A DNA stretch of 64,000 nt, taken from NCBI RefSeq assembly GCF_009760925.1, contig NZ_VRLV01000008.1:124001-188000 (forward strand), written 5' to 3'. A program made the translations under genes and the position numbers. Under the pieces are notes generated by a model that saw only the letters and a program-made list of their open reading frames with translations, was not told the origin of the DNA and searched no databases. The DNA is from Nonomuraea typhae (lineage in GTDB: Bacteria; Actinomycetota; Actinomycetes; Streptosporangiales; Streptosporangiaceae). Below, in pieces: positions 35,018 through 43,112 of the stretch (position 1 is the stretch's first letter; each line of letters starts with the position of its first letter).

Positions 35018-35485
35018 ATGCGGATCGGCGAAGGGGTCGAGTGGGGGCTGCACTGCTGCCTCACGCTCGCGTGGCTCGGCGAGGAGCCGGTGTCCACGGC
35101 GAAGTTCGCGACGTTGTTCGAGCTGCCGCCCGCCTACCTGAAGAAACGCCTCCAGGCGCTGGTCAGGGCGGGCGTCCTCACCTCGATGCCCGGGGCCAGG
35201 GGCGGCTTCCTGCTGGCCAGGCCGCCCGAGCGGATCACGCTCATGGACGTGGTGAGCGCGCTGGAGGGTCCCGACGAGCTGTTCCGCTGCACCGAGATCC
35301 GGCAGAACGGAGTCGATCCCGCGCCGGAGTTCGCCCGGCCGTGCGGGGTGGCCACCGCCATGCGCCGGGCCGAGCTGGCCTGGCGGCGGGAGCTGGCCGC
35401 GCAGACCGTGGCCGACCTGGTGGCCACGGCCCCGCCGGGCGCCGCCGCCCGGATGCGCCTGCGCTATGCCCGCCTGACGACCTAG
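35018..35485 (+). CDS. Rrf2-family transcriptional regulator
   Basis: A 155-residue winged helix-turn-helix protein: EEPVSTAKFATLFELPPAYLKKRLQAL, then LTSMPGARGGFLLARPPERITLMDVV. Rrf2 proteins sense iron-sulfur status, nitric oxide, redox or metabolites. Cysteines at FRCTE and RPCGV are present, but the compact three-Cys iron-sulfur pattern of NsrR/IscR is not seen. Ten bases separate it from the first possible start of the MFS gene, its probable target. Confidence 0.9.
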   Translation: MRIGEGVEWGLHCCLTLAWLGEEPVSTAKFATLFELPPAYLKKRLQALVRAGVLTSMPGARGGFLLARPPERITLMDVVSALEGPDELFRCTEIRQNGVDPAPEFARPCGVATAMRRAELAWRRELAAQTVADLVATAPPGAAARMRLRYARLTT

Positions 35486-35513
35486 GGCGTTTTTCGTGAG
35501 GAGAATAGGGACA

Positions 35514-36689
35514 TTGAACATCCCGATAAGAAGCTGGGTGCTGGCGCTGGGCACGTTCGCGGTCGGCACCGACGCCTTCGTCGTGGCCGGGTTCCTGCCC
35601 GAGATGGCCGCCGCCCTGCACGTGTCCGAGGCGGCCGCCGGGCAGTCGGTGACCGCCTTCGCACTCGCCTACGCCGCCGGCTCGCCGATCATGGCCACGC
35701 TGACCGCCCGCCTGCCGCGCCGCCCGCTCCTCGTCACCGCGCTCGTCGTCCTGGGCCTGGCCAACCTGGGCTCGGCGCTCGCGCCCACCCTGCCCGTCCT
35801 GATCGCCACCCGCGTGCTGGCCGCACTCGGCGCCGCCGCCTACACGCCCAACGCCGGAGCCGTGGCCGCGTCCCTGACCACGCCCCAGGCCAGGGCCCGC
35901 GCGCTCAGCGTCGTCGTCGGCGGACTCACCCTGGCCACCGCGCTCGGCGTGCCGCTGGGCAACCTCGCCGCCCAGCAGCTCAGCTGGCGCGGCGCGCTCA
36001 CCCTGGTCGCCGTGCTCAGCCTCGCCGTCGCACCCGCGGTCCACGCCGTGCTGCCCGAGGTGCCGGGCAACCCGGCCGTCCCGCTGCGCACCCGGCTGGC
36101 CGCCCTGCGCCACCCCGCCGTCCTGCGCGTGCTGCCCCTGACCGTGCTGGGCATGGGCGCCGCCTACACGGCCTACGCCTACAGCGTGCCCGCCCTGGAG
36201 GGCGTCGGGGTGCGGGCGATCGGGCTGATGCTCTTCCTGTACGGCGCGGGCGCGGTGGCCGGCAACCTGCTCTCCGGGTACGCGACCGACCGGTGGGGCG
36301 CCGGGCACGTGCTGACCGCCGGATACACCGTGATGGCGCTGGCCATGGGCGCCCTGGCCTGGATCGCCGCGTCCGGCGCCGCCGTACCGGTGCTGGTGGG
36401 TGTGCTCGGCGCGGCGTGGGGCGCGAGCAGTTGGTGCCAGACGCCCGCCCAGCAACACCGCCTGATCACCGCCGCCCCGGCCGAGGCCGCCCTGGTGGTC
36501 TCCCTGAACTCCTCCGCGATCTACGCCGGCATCGGGCTCGGCACCGTCCTCGGCGGCCTGGTCCTCGCCTCGGGCGTGGCCTTCCTGTACGGCGCCGCCG
36601 CGCTGCTGGCCACGGCCTCCCTTGCCGGCGCGCTCTTGACCATGCGCGTGGCTGCAACTCCGGCGGGCTCTCGTTCGTCGGATAGATAG
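35514..36689 (+). CDS. MFS transporter (drug efflux type)
   Basis: About 391 residues with twelve predicted membrane helices. Motif-like features include GTDAFVVAGFLPEMA in helix 1 and YATDRWGAG in the middle loop. It resembles the AraJ/YdhP-type arabinose-efflux-like permeases, which export drugs or small metabolites. TTG 35514 is chosen because AGGAGAATAGGG lies upstream; GTG 35496 would add six residues and lacks its own ribosome site. Control by the upstream Rrf2 gene is likely. Confidence 0.88.
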   Translation: MNIPIRSWVLALGTFAVGTDAFVVAGFLPEMAAALHVSEAAAGQSVTAFALAYAAGSPIMATLTARLPRRPLLVTALVVLGLANLGSALAPTLPVLIATRVLAALGAAAYTPNAGAVAASLTTPQARARALSVVVGGLTLATALGVPLGNLAAQQLSWRGALTLVAVLSLAVAPAVHAVLPEVPGNPAVPLRTRLAALRHPAVLRVLPLTVLGMGAAYTAYAYSVPALEGVGVRAIGLMLFLYGAGAVAGNLLSGYATDRWGAGHVLTAGYTVMALAMGALAWIAASGAAVPVLVGVLGAAWGASSWCQTPAQQHRLITAAPAEAALVVSLNSSAIYAGIGLGTVLGGLVLASGVAFLYGAAALLATASLAGALLTMRVAATPAGSRSSDR

Positions 36690-36708
36690 CGGACACGGGG
36701 AGGCTGCG

Positions 36709-38520
36709 GTGTACCCACAGACTCAGCGCCGGAAGCGCCGGTTAGCACCGTTCATCATCGCGATCATCCTTGCCGGGGGCCTCATCGTGGGGCTGCGCGT
36801 GTTCTTCGGCGGGATGGGAGCCGACAATCCCGAGGAACCCTCTCAGAAGCTCGCCTGCGGCGACGCCGGCACCAAGCTGGCCGTGCTGGCCTCGTCGGAG
36901 AAGGCCGAGCTGCTCAGAAAGATCGCCGCCACCTACAACGGGCGTGAGGTGGACGGGCGCTGCGCCGACGTGGTCGTCACCACGAAGCCCAGCGGCAGCG
37001 CCCTGGTCGCGCTGGCCACGCGGTGGGACGAACGCGTGGACGGCCCGCGTCCCGACGTGTGGTCACCGGCCAGCAGCAGCTGGCTCACGCTGCTGCGCCA
37101 GCGCACCGCGGCCGCCGACAAGCCCTCGCCGGTCGCCGAGGAGAACCCGTCGGTGGCCAGGACGCCGCTGGTCATCGCGATGCCCCGGCCCATGGCCGAA
37201 GCCCTGGGCTGGCCGGGCAAGAAGCTCGGCTGGTCGGACGTCCTCGACCTGTCCGGGCAGGGCTGGGCCAAGTACGGGCACCCGGAATGGGGCACCTTCC
37301 GGCTCGGCAAGACGAACCCGAACTTCTCCACCTCCGGCCTGAACGCCACCGTGGGGGCCTACTTCGCCGCCACCGGCCTGTCGGGCGACCTCACCGAGAA
37401 GAACGTGGCCGACGCCAAGACCCGGCGGTTCGTGCAGACGATGGAGCGTTCGATCGTGCACTACGGCGACACGACGCTGACGTTCCTGTCGAACCTGCAA
37501 CGCGCCGACGACGCCGGGGCCGGGCTGACCTACATCTCCGCAGTGACCGTCGAGGAGAAGTCCGTCTGGGACTACAACCAGGGCAACCCGACCGGCGACC
37601 CGAAGACGCTGGGCAAGCACGCCAAGCCCAAGGTGCCGCTGGTGGCCATCTATCCCAAGGAGGGCACGCTCTTCTCCGACAACCCCTTCGCCCTGCTGAA
37701 GGGCGCCGATCCGGTCAAGACCCGGCTCGCCGCCGACTTCCTGGCGTACCTGCAGGAGCCGCGGCAGCAGGCGCAGTTCGCCGACTACGCCTTCCGCGGC
37801 CACGACGGCACCCCCGGCAAGCTGATCACCGAGGCCAACGGCCTGCTGCCACGGCAGCCGGAGACCACGCTCAAGCCGCCCGCGCCGAACGTGCTGGACA
37901 AGGTGCTGCTGAGCTGGGCCGAACTCCGCAAGCCGGCCAACGTGCTGCTGGTCATCGACACCTCGGGCTCGATGGGCTCCCCGGTGCCCGAGACCGGCAA
38001 GACCAAGCTGGAGCTGGCCCAGCAGGCGGCGGTCAACGCCCTGCCCCAGTTCGGCGCCGCGGACCGGATCGGGCTCTGGATGTTCTCCCTGCACCGCGAC
38101 GGGCTGAAGGACCACCTGCCGCTCACCGGGGTCGCGCCCATGACCGCCGAGCACCGCGGCGAGCTCAAGGAACGCATCGAGAGTCTGTCCCCCGAGGGCG
38201 GCACCGGGTTGTACGACACCGCGCTCGCCGCCCACCGGACGGTGCTCGGCAACCTGGACCGCGCGGCGATCAACGCGGTGGTCTTCCTCACCGACGGCCA
38301 GAACGAGGACCCTCAGAGCATCTCGCTGGCGAACCTGCTGCCCGAGCTGAAGGCCGAGCAGGGCGCCGACACCGTCCGCCTGTTCACCATCGCCTACGGC
38401 GAGGACGCGGACCTGACGGTGCTCAAGCAGATCTCCGAGGCGACCGACGCGGCCGCCTACGACTCCCGCAAACCTGGAAGTATCGACCAGGTCTTCACGG
38501 CGGTGGTAAGCAATTTCTGA
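36709..38520 (+). CDS. Substrate-binding and von Willebrand factor A domain protein
   Basis: A 603-residue membrane-anchored protein. One N-terminal helix (residues 13-33) leads to an extracytoplasmic region that resembles a type 2 periplasmic binding protein (about 50-395), then a VWA domain (about 410-600) with an intact metal-site motif DTSGSMGS at Asp417 and a later LTDGQNE. It probably holds a ligand or partner outside the cell. It overlaps the next gene by one base (TGATG), and the third gene is PspA-like. Confidence 0.88.
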   Translation: MYPQTQRRKRRLAPFIIAIILAGGLIVGLRVFFGGMGADNPEEPSQKLACGDAGTKLAVLASSEKAELLRKIAATYNGREVDGRCADVVVTTKPSGSALVALATRWDERVDGPRPDVWSPASSSWLTLLRQRTAAADKPSPVAEENPSVARTPLVIAMPRPMAEALGWPGKKLGWSDVLDLSGQGWAKYGHPEWGTFRLGKTNPNFSTSGLNATVGAYFAATGLSGDLTEKNVADAKTRRFVQTMERSIVHYGDTTLTFLSNLQRADDAGAGLTYISAVTVEEKSVWDYNQGNPTGDPKTLGKHAKPKVPLVAIYPKEGTLFSDNPFALLKGADPVKTRLAADFLAYLQEPRQQAQFADYAFRGHDGTPGKLITEANGLLPRQPETTLKPPAPNVLDKVLLSWAELRKPANVLLVIDTSGSMGSPVPETGKTKLELAQQAAVNALPQFGAADRIGLWMFSLHRDGLKDHLPLTGVAPMTAEHRGELKERIESLSPEGGTGLYDTALAAHRTVLGNLDRAAINAVVFLTDGQNEDPQSISLANLLPELKAEQGADTVRLFTIAYGEDADLTVLKQISEATDAAAYDSRKPGSIDQVFTAVVSNF

Positions 38521-39233
38521 TGCCCCGATTCTTCGACGAACTCCGTGATCCGTGGGGTGTGCTCCTGGGAGTGACCGCGGGCGGCGCCGCATGGGCGGTG
38601 AACGTGCATCCGGCCGGGGCGGTCTTCGTCGGGGTGACGGTCTGGCTGGCCAAGGCCGGGGTGGCCGGGCTGCAGGCGGCGGCGGAGCCGTACCCCGAGA
38701 TCGGCGGCGACGAGGCGGGCTGGCTGCGTCGCGCCGAGGCGGCGGTGCGGCGCTTCGCCCAGGTCGGCGCGGCGATGGCGGACGGGCCGCTGGCCGAGCG
38801 GGTCGCGGCGATGCGGCCGCAGGTGAGCGACGCGCTGGAGACGCTGCGGCGGCTGGCCGGGCACGCCTCGGTCGTGGCCGGGGCGCTCGACGGCATCGAC
38901 GTGGCGTTCCTGCGCGAGGAGGCGGAACGGCTGAAGCGGCCCCGGACCGCCGAGGTCGCCGAGGAGTTGTCCAGGTCGCAGGCGGCGGTCGGCGCGCAAC
39001 TGGAGGTGTACGAGCGGCTGCGCGGCACGCGCGAACGGCTGCTGGCCCGGCTCGAGTCCGGCACGCTCGGCATCGAAGGGCTCACCGCCCGCGTCGTGGA
39101 GCTGTCGGCGCTGGCGGCGACCGGCGCGCTCGAGCCCACCCAGGCCCTGGACGAGCTGGCCGGTGAGCTCGACGGCATCCGGCTGGGCCTGCACGAGACC
39201 GAAGAGATCACCCGCAGAGCCTTGGAGACCTGA
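38520..39233 (+). CDS. Unknown membrane-anchored coiled-coil protein
   Basis: A 237-residue protein with two short hydrophobic stretches near the N-terminus (WGVLLGVTAGGAAWAV and GAVFVGVTVWLA), followed by about 180 residues of predicted helix and coiled coil rich in Ala, Arg, Glu and Leu. I do not recognise a family. Single-base overlaps on both sides (TGATG) place it in one operon with the VWA and PspA-like proteins, so it probably bridges membrane and PspA. Confidence 0.75.
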   Translation: MPRFFDELRDPWGVLLGVTAGGAAWAVNVHPAGAVFVGVTVWLAKAGVAGLQAAAEPYPEIGGDEAGWLRRAEAAVRRFAQVGAAMADGPLAERVAAMRPQVSDALETLRRLAGHASVVAGALDGIDVAFLREEAERLKRPRTAEVAEELSRSQAAVGAQLEVYERLRGTRERLLARLESGTLGIEGLTARVVELSALAATGALEPTQALDELAGELDGIRLGLHETEEITRRALET

Positions 39234-40009
39234 TGCTGAAGGTGGTCAAGAGAGCCTGGCGCTACCTGGTCGCCGCCCTGTCCGGACGCCTGGACGAGCT
39301 GGCCGACCCGCGCGTGGAGATCGAGCAGGCCATTCAGGAGGCCAAGGAACACCATCGGCGCCTCACCCAGCAGGCCGCCGCCGTCATCGGCAACGAGCGC
39401 GAGATCGAGCTCAAGTACGGCAGGGCGGTCGAACAGGCCGAGCGGCTGCAGGCCAGTGCCCGGCAGGCGTTGCGGCTGGCCGGGCAGGATCCCGCCAAGG
39501 CGCGGGAGTACGAGGAGTCGGCCCAGGTGTTCGCCACGCGGCTGGTGGCGGCCGAGGCGGTGCTGCGTGACCTGCAGGCGGCGCATCAGCGAGCCCGGCA
39601 GGCGTCGGCGCAGGCCAGGGCGGCGGTGGAGAACAACGCCATGGCCCTGCGGCAGAAGGCGGCCGAGCGGATGCGGCTGCTGAACCAGCTCGACCAGGCC
39701 AAGATGCAGGAGCGGCTCAACCACATCTTGAATGACATGTCCGGCTTGGCGCCGCGGGGTGCGGCGCCGACGCTGGAGCAGGTACGGGACAAGATCGAGA
39801 AGCGGTACGCGCGGGCGCTGGGTGAGGGCGAGGTGGCTTCCGGGTCGGTCGAGGCCAGGATGATCGAGGTGGAGCGGGCGACCGTGGACGCCGAGGCCGC
39901 GGCCCGGTTGGAGGCGATCCGGGCCGGCCTGAATGACCCGGATGACCCGTCCGGCTCGCCCGATCCGTCCGGCGAGCAGCGCCGGGGCGGCCGCGAGCTT
40001 CCCGGCTGA
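39233..40009 (+). CDS. PspA/IM30 (ESCRT-III-like) family protein
   Basis: A 258-residue, almost wholly helical protein opening with VKRAWRYLVAALSGRLDELADPRVEIEQAIQEAKEHHRR, the amphipathic helix and hairpin start of PspA/IM30. PspA proteins coat and stabilise damaged membranes. The tail after residue 225 is short, disordered and Pro/Ser/Asp-rich. As third gene of the VWA operon it may be recruited by the membrane protein before it. Confidence 0.88.
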   Translation: MLKVVKRAWRYLVAALSGRLDELADPRVEIEQAIQEAKEHHRRLTQQAAAVIGNEREIELKYGRAVEQAERLQASARQALRLAGQDPAKAREYEESAQVFATRLVAAEAVLRDLQAAHQRARQASAQARAAVENNAMALRQKAAERMRLLNQLDQAKMQERLNHILNDMSGLAPRGAAPTLEQVRDKIEKRYARALGEGEVASGSVEARMIEVERATVDAEAAARLEAIRAGLNDPDDPSGSPDPSGEQRRGGRELPG

Positions 40010-40035
40010 CCGGCCGGGCGGTTTGCCCGGCCGGT
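40009..40035. terminator. Stem-loop between PspA-like and cysteine-dioxygenase-like genes
   Basis: An 11-base perfect stem (ACCGGCCGGGC and GCCCGGCCGGT) with a 5-base loop starts at the last base of the PspA-like stop codon and serves two convergent genes. Confidence 0.75.
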
Positions 40036-40051
40036 CCTGGGGTGCCGCGAT

Positions 40052-40573
40052 CTAGCGGACGGGCAGGTCGTAGTAGCGGCGCACGCTGGAGCCGAGGCGG
40101 CCCACGTCGGCGCCGTAGACGTGCAGGGAGACGCCGACCTCGGAACTGGTGTTCTCGACCTTGTGAATGTCGCCGGGCGGGGCGAACCCGCTGACCTCGC
40201 CCGGGTAGTTGGCCGCCCGCCCGATCTCCACAAGATGGTCGCCCATGTCCCGGTAGAGGGTCTCGTACTCCACCCCGCTGAGGATGCCGAACGTGCACCA
40301 GGAGACGTGGTCGTGAACGCGGGTCTCCTGCCCGGGCCGCCAGACGACGGCGACGATCGAGAACTCCTCCTGCGTGTGCAGCGGGAAGGAGTGGTAGGTG
40401 TCCGGCTTCCCCGCCCGCTCCTCGTCGGTGAGGATGTCCAGGCCGGGAAGGTTGACCCGGAGGAAGTCGGCGACGGCGAAGGCGGCGTCCCGGGGCGACA
40501 GGTCCTTGGCCACGATGTCTCCGATGCCGGACACGAGGTGATCGAGTCCCGGCCTGGCCAACGCGATATTCAT
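40052..40573 (-). CDS. Cysteine dioxygenase-type cupin protein
   Basis: A 173-residue cupin. The iron ligands of thiol dioxygenases appear as VHDHVSW and, later, DIHKV. Family members oxidise cysteine or related thiols to sulfinates with O2. ATG 40573 has GGGGGA upstream. It is divergent from a LysR gene with a palindrome between, a common pattern for control by substrate. Confidence 0.88.
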   Translation of the reverse strand: MNIALARPGLDHLVSGIGDIVAKDLSPRDAAFAVADFLRVNLPGLDILTDEERAGKPDTYHSFPLHTQEEFSIVAVVWRPGQETRVHDHVSWCTFGILSGVEYETLYRDMGDHLVEIGRAANYPGEVSGFAPPGDIHKVENTSSEVGVSLHVYGADVGRLGSSVRRYYDLPVR

Positions 40574-40586
40574 GGTTTCCCCCTAG

Positions 40587-40602
40587 GGAATAGAGCTATT
40601 CC
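40587..40602. promoter_or_regulatory. LysR-type operator candidate
   Basis: GGAATAG-AG-CTATTCC, a perfect 7-base inverted repeat, lies 14 bases upstream of the dioxygenase start and 71 bases before the LysR start. It contains the dyad ATAG/CTAT usual for LysR boxes. Confidence 0.6.
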
Positions 40603-40672
40603 GCCTTCCCCTTCTACGGTGCTCTAATGAGATTCATAGGTCCAACAGAAGTATTTGGGGATATCCATAGAC

Positions 40673-41533
40673 ATGCTTGATGTATCCAGGCTGCGGGTGC
40701 TCGTCGCAGTGGCCCGCCGCGGCTCGGTCACGGCCGCCGCCAAAGAGCTGCACTACTCCCAGCCCTCCATCAGCCACCACCTGGCCCGCCTGGAAGCCGA
40801 GACGGGTGCCCAGCTGATCCAGCGGGTAGGCCGCGGCATCCGCCTGACGGAAGCGGGCCACCTGCTGGCCGACCGCGCCGCCGACATCCTCGCCCGCCTG
40901 GACGCCACCGCCGAGGAACTCGCCGCCCACGTCGGTCTCCGCTCCGGCAAGGTACGGCTGGCCGCCTTCCCCTCCGCCCTGGGCACCTTCGTCCCCCAGG
41001 CGGCCAGAACCCTGGCAACCGACCACCCCGGCCTCCAGCTCACCCTGACCGAAACCGAACCCCCCGAAGCCCTGCGCCTGCTTCGCGCCGGCCGAGTAGA
41101 CGTGGCCGTGATGTTCCGCTACGACGACACCGCCCCCGAGGACAACGGCGTCCACATGCTCCACCTGCTGGACGACCCCAGCTACCTGGTCTCCCCCGGC
41201 CCCGCGGGCCCCCTGACCGACCACGCCGACGCCCAGTGGATAGCCGGCTGCGACCGCTGCCGCAGCCACCTGCTCGACATGTGCGCGAAGGCCGGCTTCG
41301 ACCCCCGCATCTCCTTCACCAGCGACGACATCGTGGCAGTCCAGGCCCTGGTGGCAGCAGGCATGGGCCTGACCGTCCTCCCGGGCCTGGCCCTGCGCGC
41401 CCACCGCAACCCGGCCGTGGAGGCAACCGAGATCCCCGGCTCGACCCGCCACGTCTACGCCGCCACCTTCGGCGACCCGCCCTACCCCCCACCCACCAAG
41501 GCCCTCCTCACCGCCCTCACCACCGCCACCTGA
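40673..41533 (+). CDS. LysR-family transcriptional regulator
   Basis: A 286-residue regulator. The N-terminal winged helix is typical: LRVLVAVARRGSVTAAAKELHYSQPSIS then a linker helix, followed by the two-lobed effector domain (VRLAAFPSALGTFVPQA). ATG 40673 places the start at MLDVSRL; a TTG at 40655 is less likely. Its divergent position suggests it controls the cysteine-dioxygenase-like gene, with a thiol or sulfur compound as possible effector. Confidence 0.92.
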   Translation: MLDVSRLRVLVAVARRGSVTAAAKELHYSQPSISHHLARLEAETGAQLIQRVGRGIRLTEAGHLLADRAADILARLDATAEELAAHVGLRSGKVRLAAFPSALGTFVPQAARTLATDHPGLQLTLTETEPPEALRLLRAGRVDVAVMFRYDDTAPEDNGVHMLHLLDDPSYLVSPGPAGPLTDHADAQWIAGCDRCRSHLLDMCAKAGFDPRISFTSDDIVAVQALVAAGMGLTVLPGLALRAHRNPAVEATEIPGSTRHVYAATFGDPPYPPPTKALLTALTTAT

Positions 41534-41617
41534 CCCCCATCACCGGCGTGGGGCTGGTGTACGGCCGGCCGGACACCAGGAGGGCCGCCCTACAGACGGT
41601 GCCACGCGAAGCGAAGG

Positions 41618-41692
41618 CCACCCGGCCGCACCACCCGGCCGCACCACCACCCGGCCGCACCACCACCCGGCCGCACCACCCGGCCCGCCGTA
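41618..41692. repeat. Short tandem repeat in an intergenic gap
   Basis: Four copies of ccggccgcaccac, some separated by an extra cac, fill 41618-41692 in the 267-base gap between the LysR and LysE-type genes. No other gene is seen in the gap. Confidence 0.8.
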
Positions 41693-41800
41693 CCTTGACC
41701 GGAGTGCGGTCACCCCACCCCGGCGACCATGCCCGAACACTCCGTGGGGACGTGGTGAAATCTGTGGCGATCGGAGGCAGGGGCTGCCTACTCTCGGGAT

Positions 41801-42427
41801 ATGCCGGATATATCAACTCTTGCGGTCTTCTGCGCGGCCACCATGGCCATCCTGATTGTGCCCGGGCCTGCTGTTGTCTTCATCGTCACCAGGAGCGTGA
41901 CCCAAGGCCGGGCTGCCGGGATCGTGTCGGTGCTCGGGGTGCATGCCGGGTCACTGGTGCACGTGGCGGCCGCCGCGCTCGGGCTTACCGCGCTGCTGGC
42001 GGCCTCGGCCACGGCGTTCACCATAGTGAAGTTCGCCGGGGTCGCCTATCTGCTCTATCTCGGGATCAGGAAGCTGCTGTCCAAGCCTGTGCCCGAGGAG
42101 GAGATGACGATCAAGGAGCAGTCCCGCCGGCGGATGTTCGGGGAGGGGTTCGTGGTGAACGTGCTCAACCCGAAGACCGCCATCTTCTTCCTGGCCTTCC
42201 TGCCCAACTTCGTCAACCCGGCCGCGGGCCCGGTCGCGCCGCAGATCATGCTGCTGGGCGCCATCTGGGTGGTGCTGGGCCTGGCCTCCGACGGGACGTT
42301 CGCGCTGGCGTCGTCCGCGCTGGCCGGGCGGCTGCGCCGTTCGCTCAAGGCCCGGCGGCGGCTGGACGTCGGCAGCGGCGTCATCTACATCGGGCTGGCC
42401 GCGGTGCTCACAGGCGAGAAGGCGTAG
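41801..42427 (+). CDS. LysE/RhtB-family amino-acid exporter
   Basis: A 208-residue membrane protein with about six helices and the family opening AILIVPGPAVVFIVTRSVTQGRAAGI, followed by NVLNPKTAIFFLAFLPNFV. The family exports amino acids such as lysine, arginine, threonine or homoserine lactones. It overlaps the convergent HAD gene by 20 bases. No regulator is directly attached. Confidence 0.92.
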   Translation: MPDISTLAVFCAATMAILIVPGPAVVFIVTRSVTQGRAAGIVSVLGVHAGSLVHVAAAALGLTALLAASATAFTIVKFAGVAYLLYLGIRKLLSKPVPEEEMTIKEQSRRRMFGEGFVVNVLNPKTAIFFLAFLPNFVNPAAGPVAPQIMLLGAIWVVLGLASDGTFALASSALAGRLRRSLKARRRLDVGSGVIYIGLAAVLTGEKA

Positions 42428-43085
42428 TCAAACCCGTCGCCGTTCTGTAGGTGCGGGCCAGCAGGTGCGCGCGGAGGGTGGGCAGGGAGGTGTAGTGGTG
42501 GCCCTGCATGCCCTCCGCCAGCGCGCCGGCCACGTTGGCGGGGCGGGCGTCCACGAACATGACCCGCTCGGCCGGCAGCCCGAACTCCTCCAGGCACCAC
42601 AGGTACGCCTCGGGTGAGGGCTTGGCGTGACCGATCCGGCAGGAGAGGCCGAGTACGTCGAAGAGGTCAAACACTTCGCCGTGATGAGTCGCGAAATATC
42701 CCGCCAAATCTGCGGGGATGTTGGACAACAAACCCATCCGAAGCCCGCGACCGGCGAGTGTCCTGATATATCCGAGCACGTCGGTGTCCACCCGGCGCCA
42801 GCTCGCCACGTCCAGGGCCACCAGCGCGTCCACGTCCGCGAAGGTACGGCCCAGCCGCTCCCCCACAGCGTGCCAGTACTCCGCCCCGGTCAGCTCGCCC
42901 AGGTCGTAGCCGCCACGCGCATCCCAGTAGGCGTTCCAGAACACCGACCCCCGAGCCCCGGCCGCCGCCTCGATGGCGGCGCGGTCCTCGGGTGTCTGCC
43001 CCGGCGCGATGACCCCGAACAAGTCGAACAGCAGCGCGTCCACTCTTCCCCCGACATAGCTGACCAGATCGGGGGGCCATGGCAC
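42408..43085 (-). CDS. HAD-superfamily hydrolase
   Basis: A 225-residue phosphatase-like protein. HAD motif I is ALLFDLFGVIAPG, where the usual second Asp of DxD is replaced (DLF). Motif II is MGLLSNIP, motif III the Lys in GHAKPSPEAY, and motif IV MFVDARPANV. Loss of the second Asp is seen in some HAD dehalogenase and epoxide-hydrolase relatives, so the reaction may not be simple phosphate hydrolysis. The start is GTG 43085 or an in-frame GTG about 40 bases later. It precedes the FadD19-like operon end on the same strand... the operon lies upstream and could read into it. Confidence 0.82.
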   Translation of the reverse strand: MPWPPDLVSYVGGRVDALLFDLFGVIAPGQTPEDRAAIEAAAGARGSVFWNAYWDARGGYDLGELTGAEYWHAVGERLGRTFADVDALVALDVASWRRVDTDVLGYIRTLAGRGLRMGLLSNIPADLAGYFATHHGEVFDLFDVLGLSCRIGHAKPSPEAYLWCLEEFGLPAERVMFVDARPANVAGALAEGMQGHHYTSLPTLRAHLLARTYRTATGLTTPSRL

Positions 43086-43112
43086 TCTACAGAGGCCCGG
43101 AGTGGATCACGT

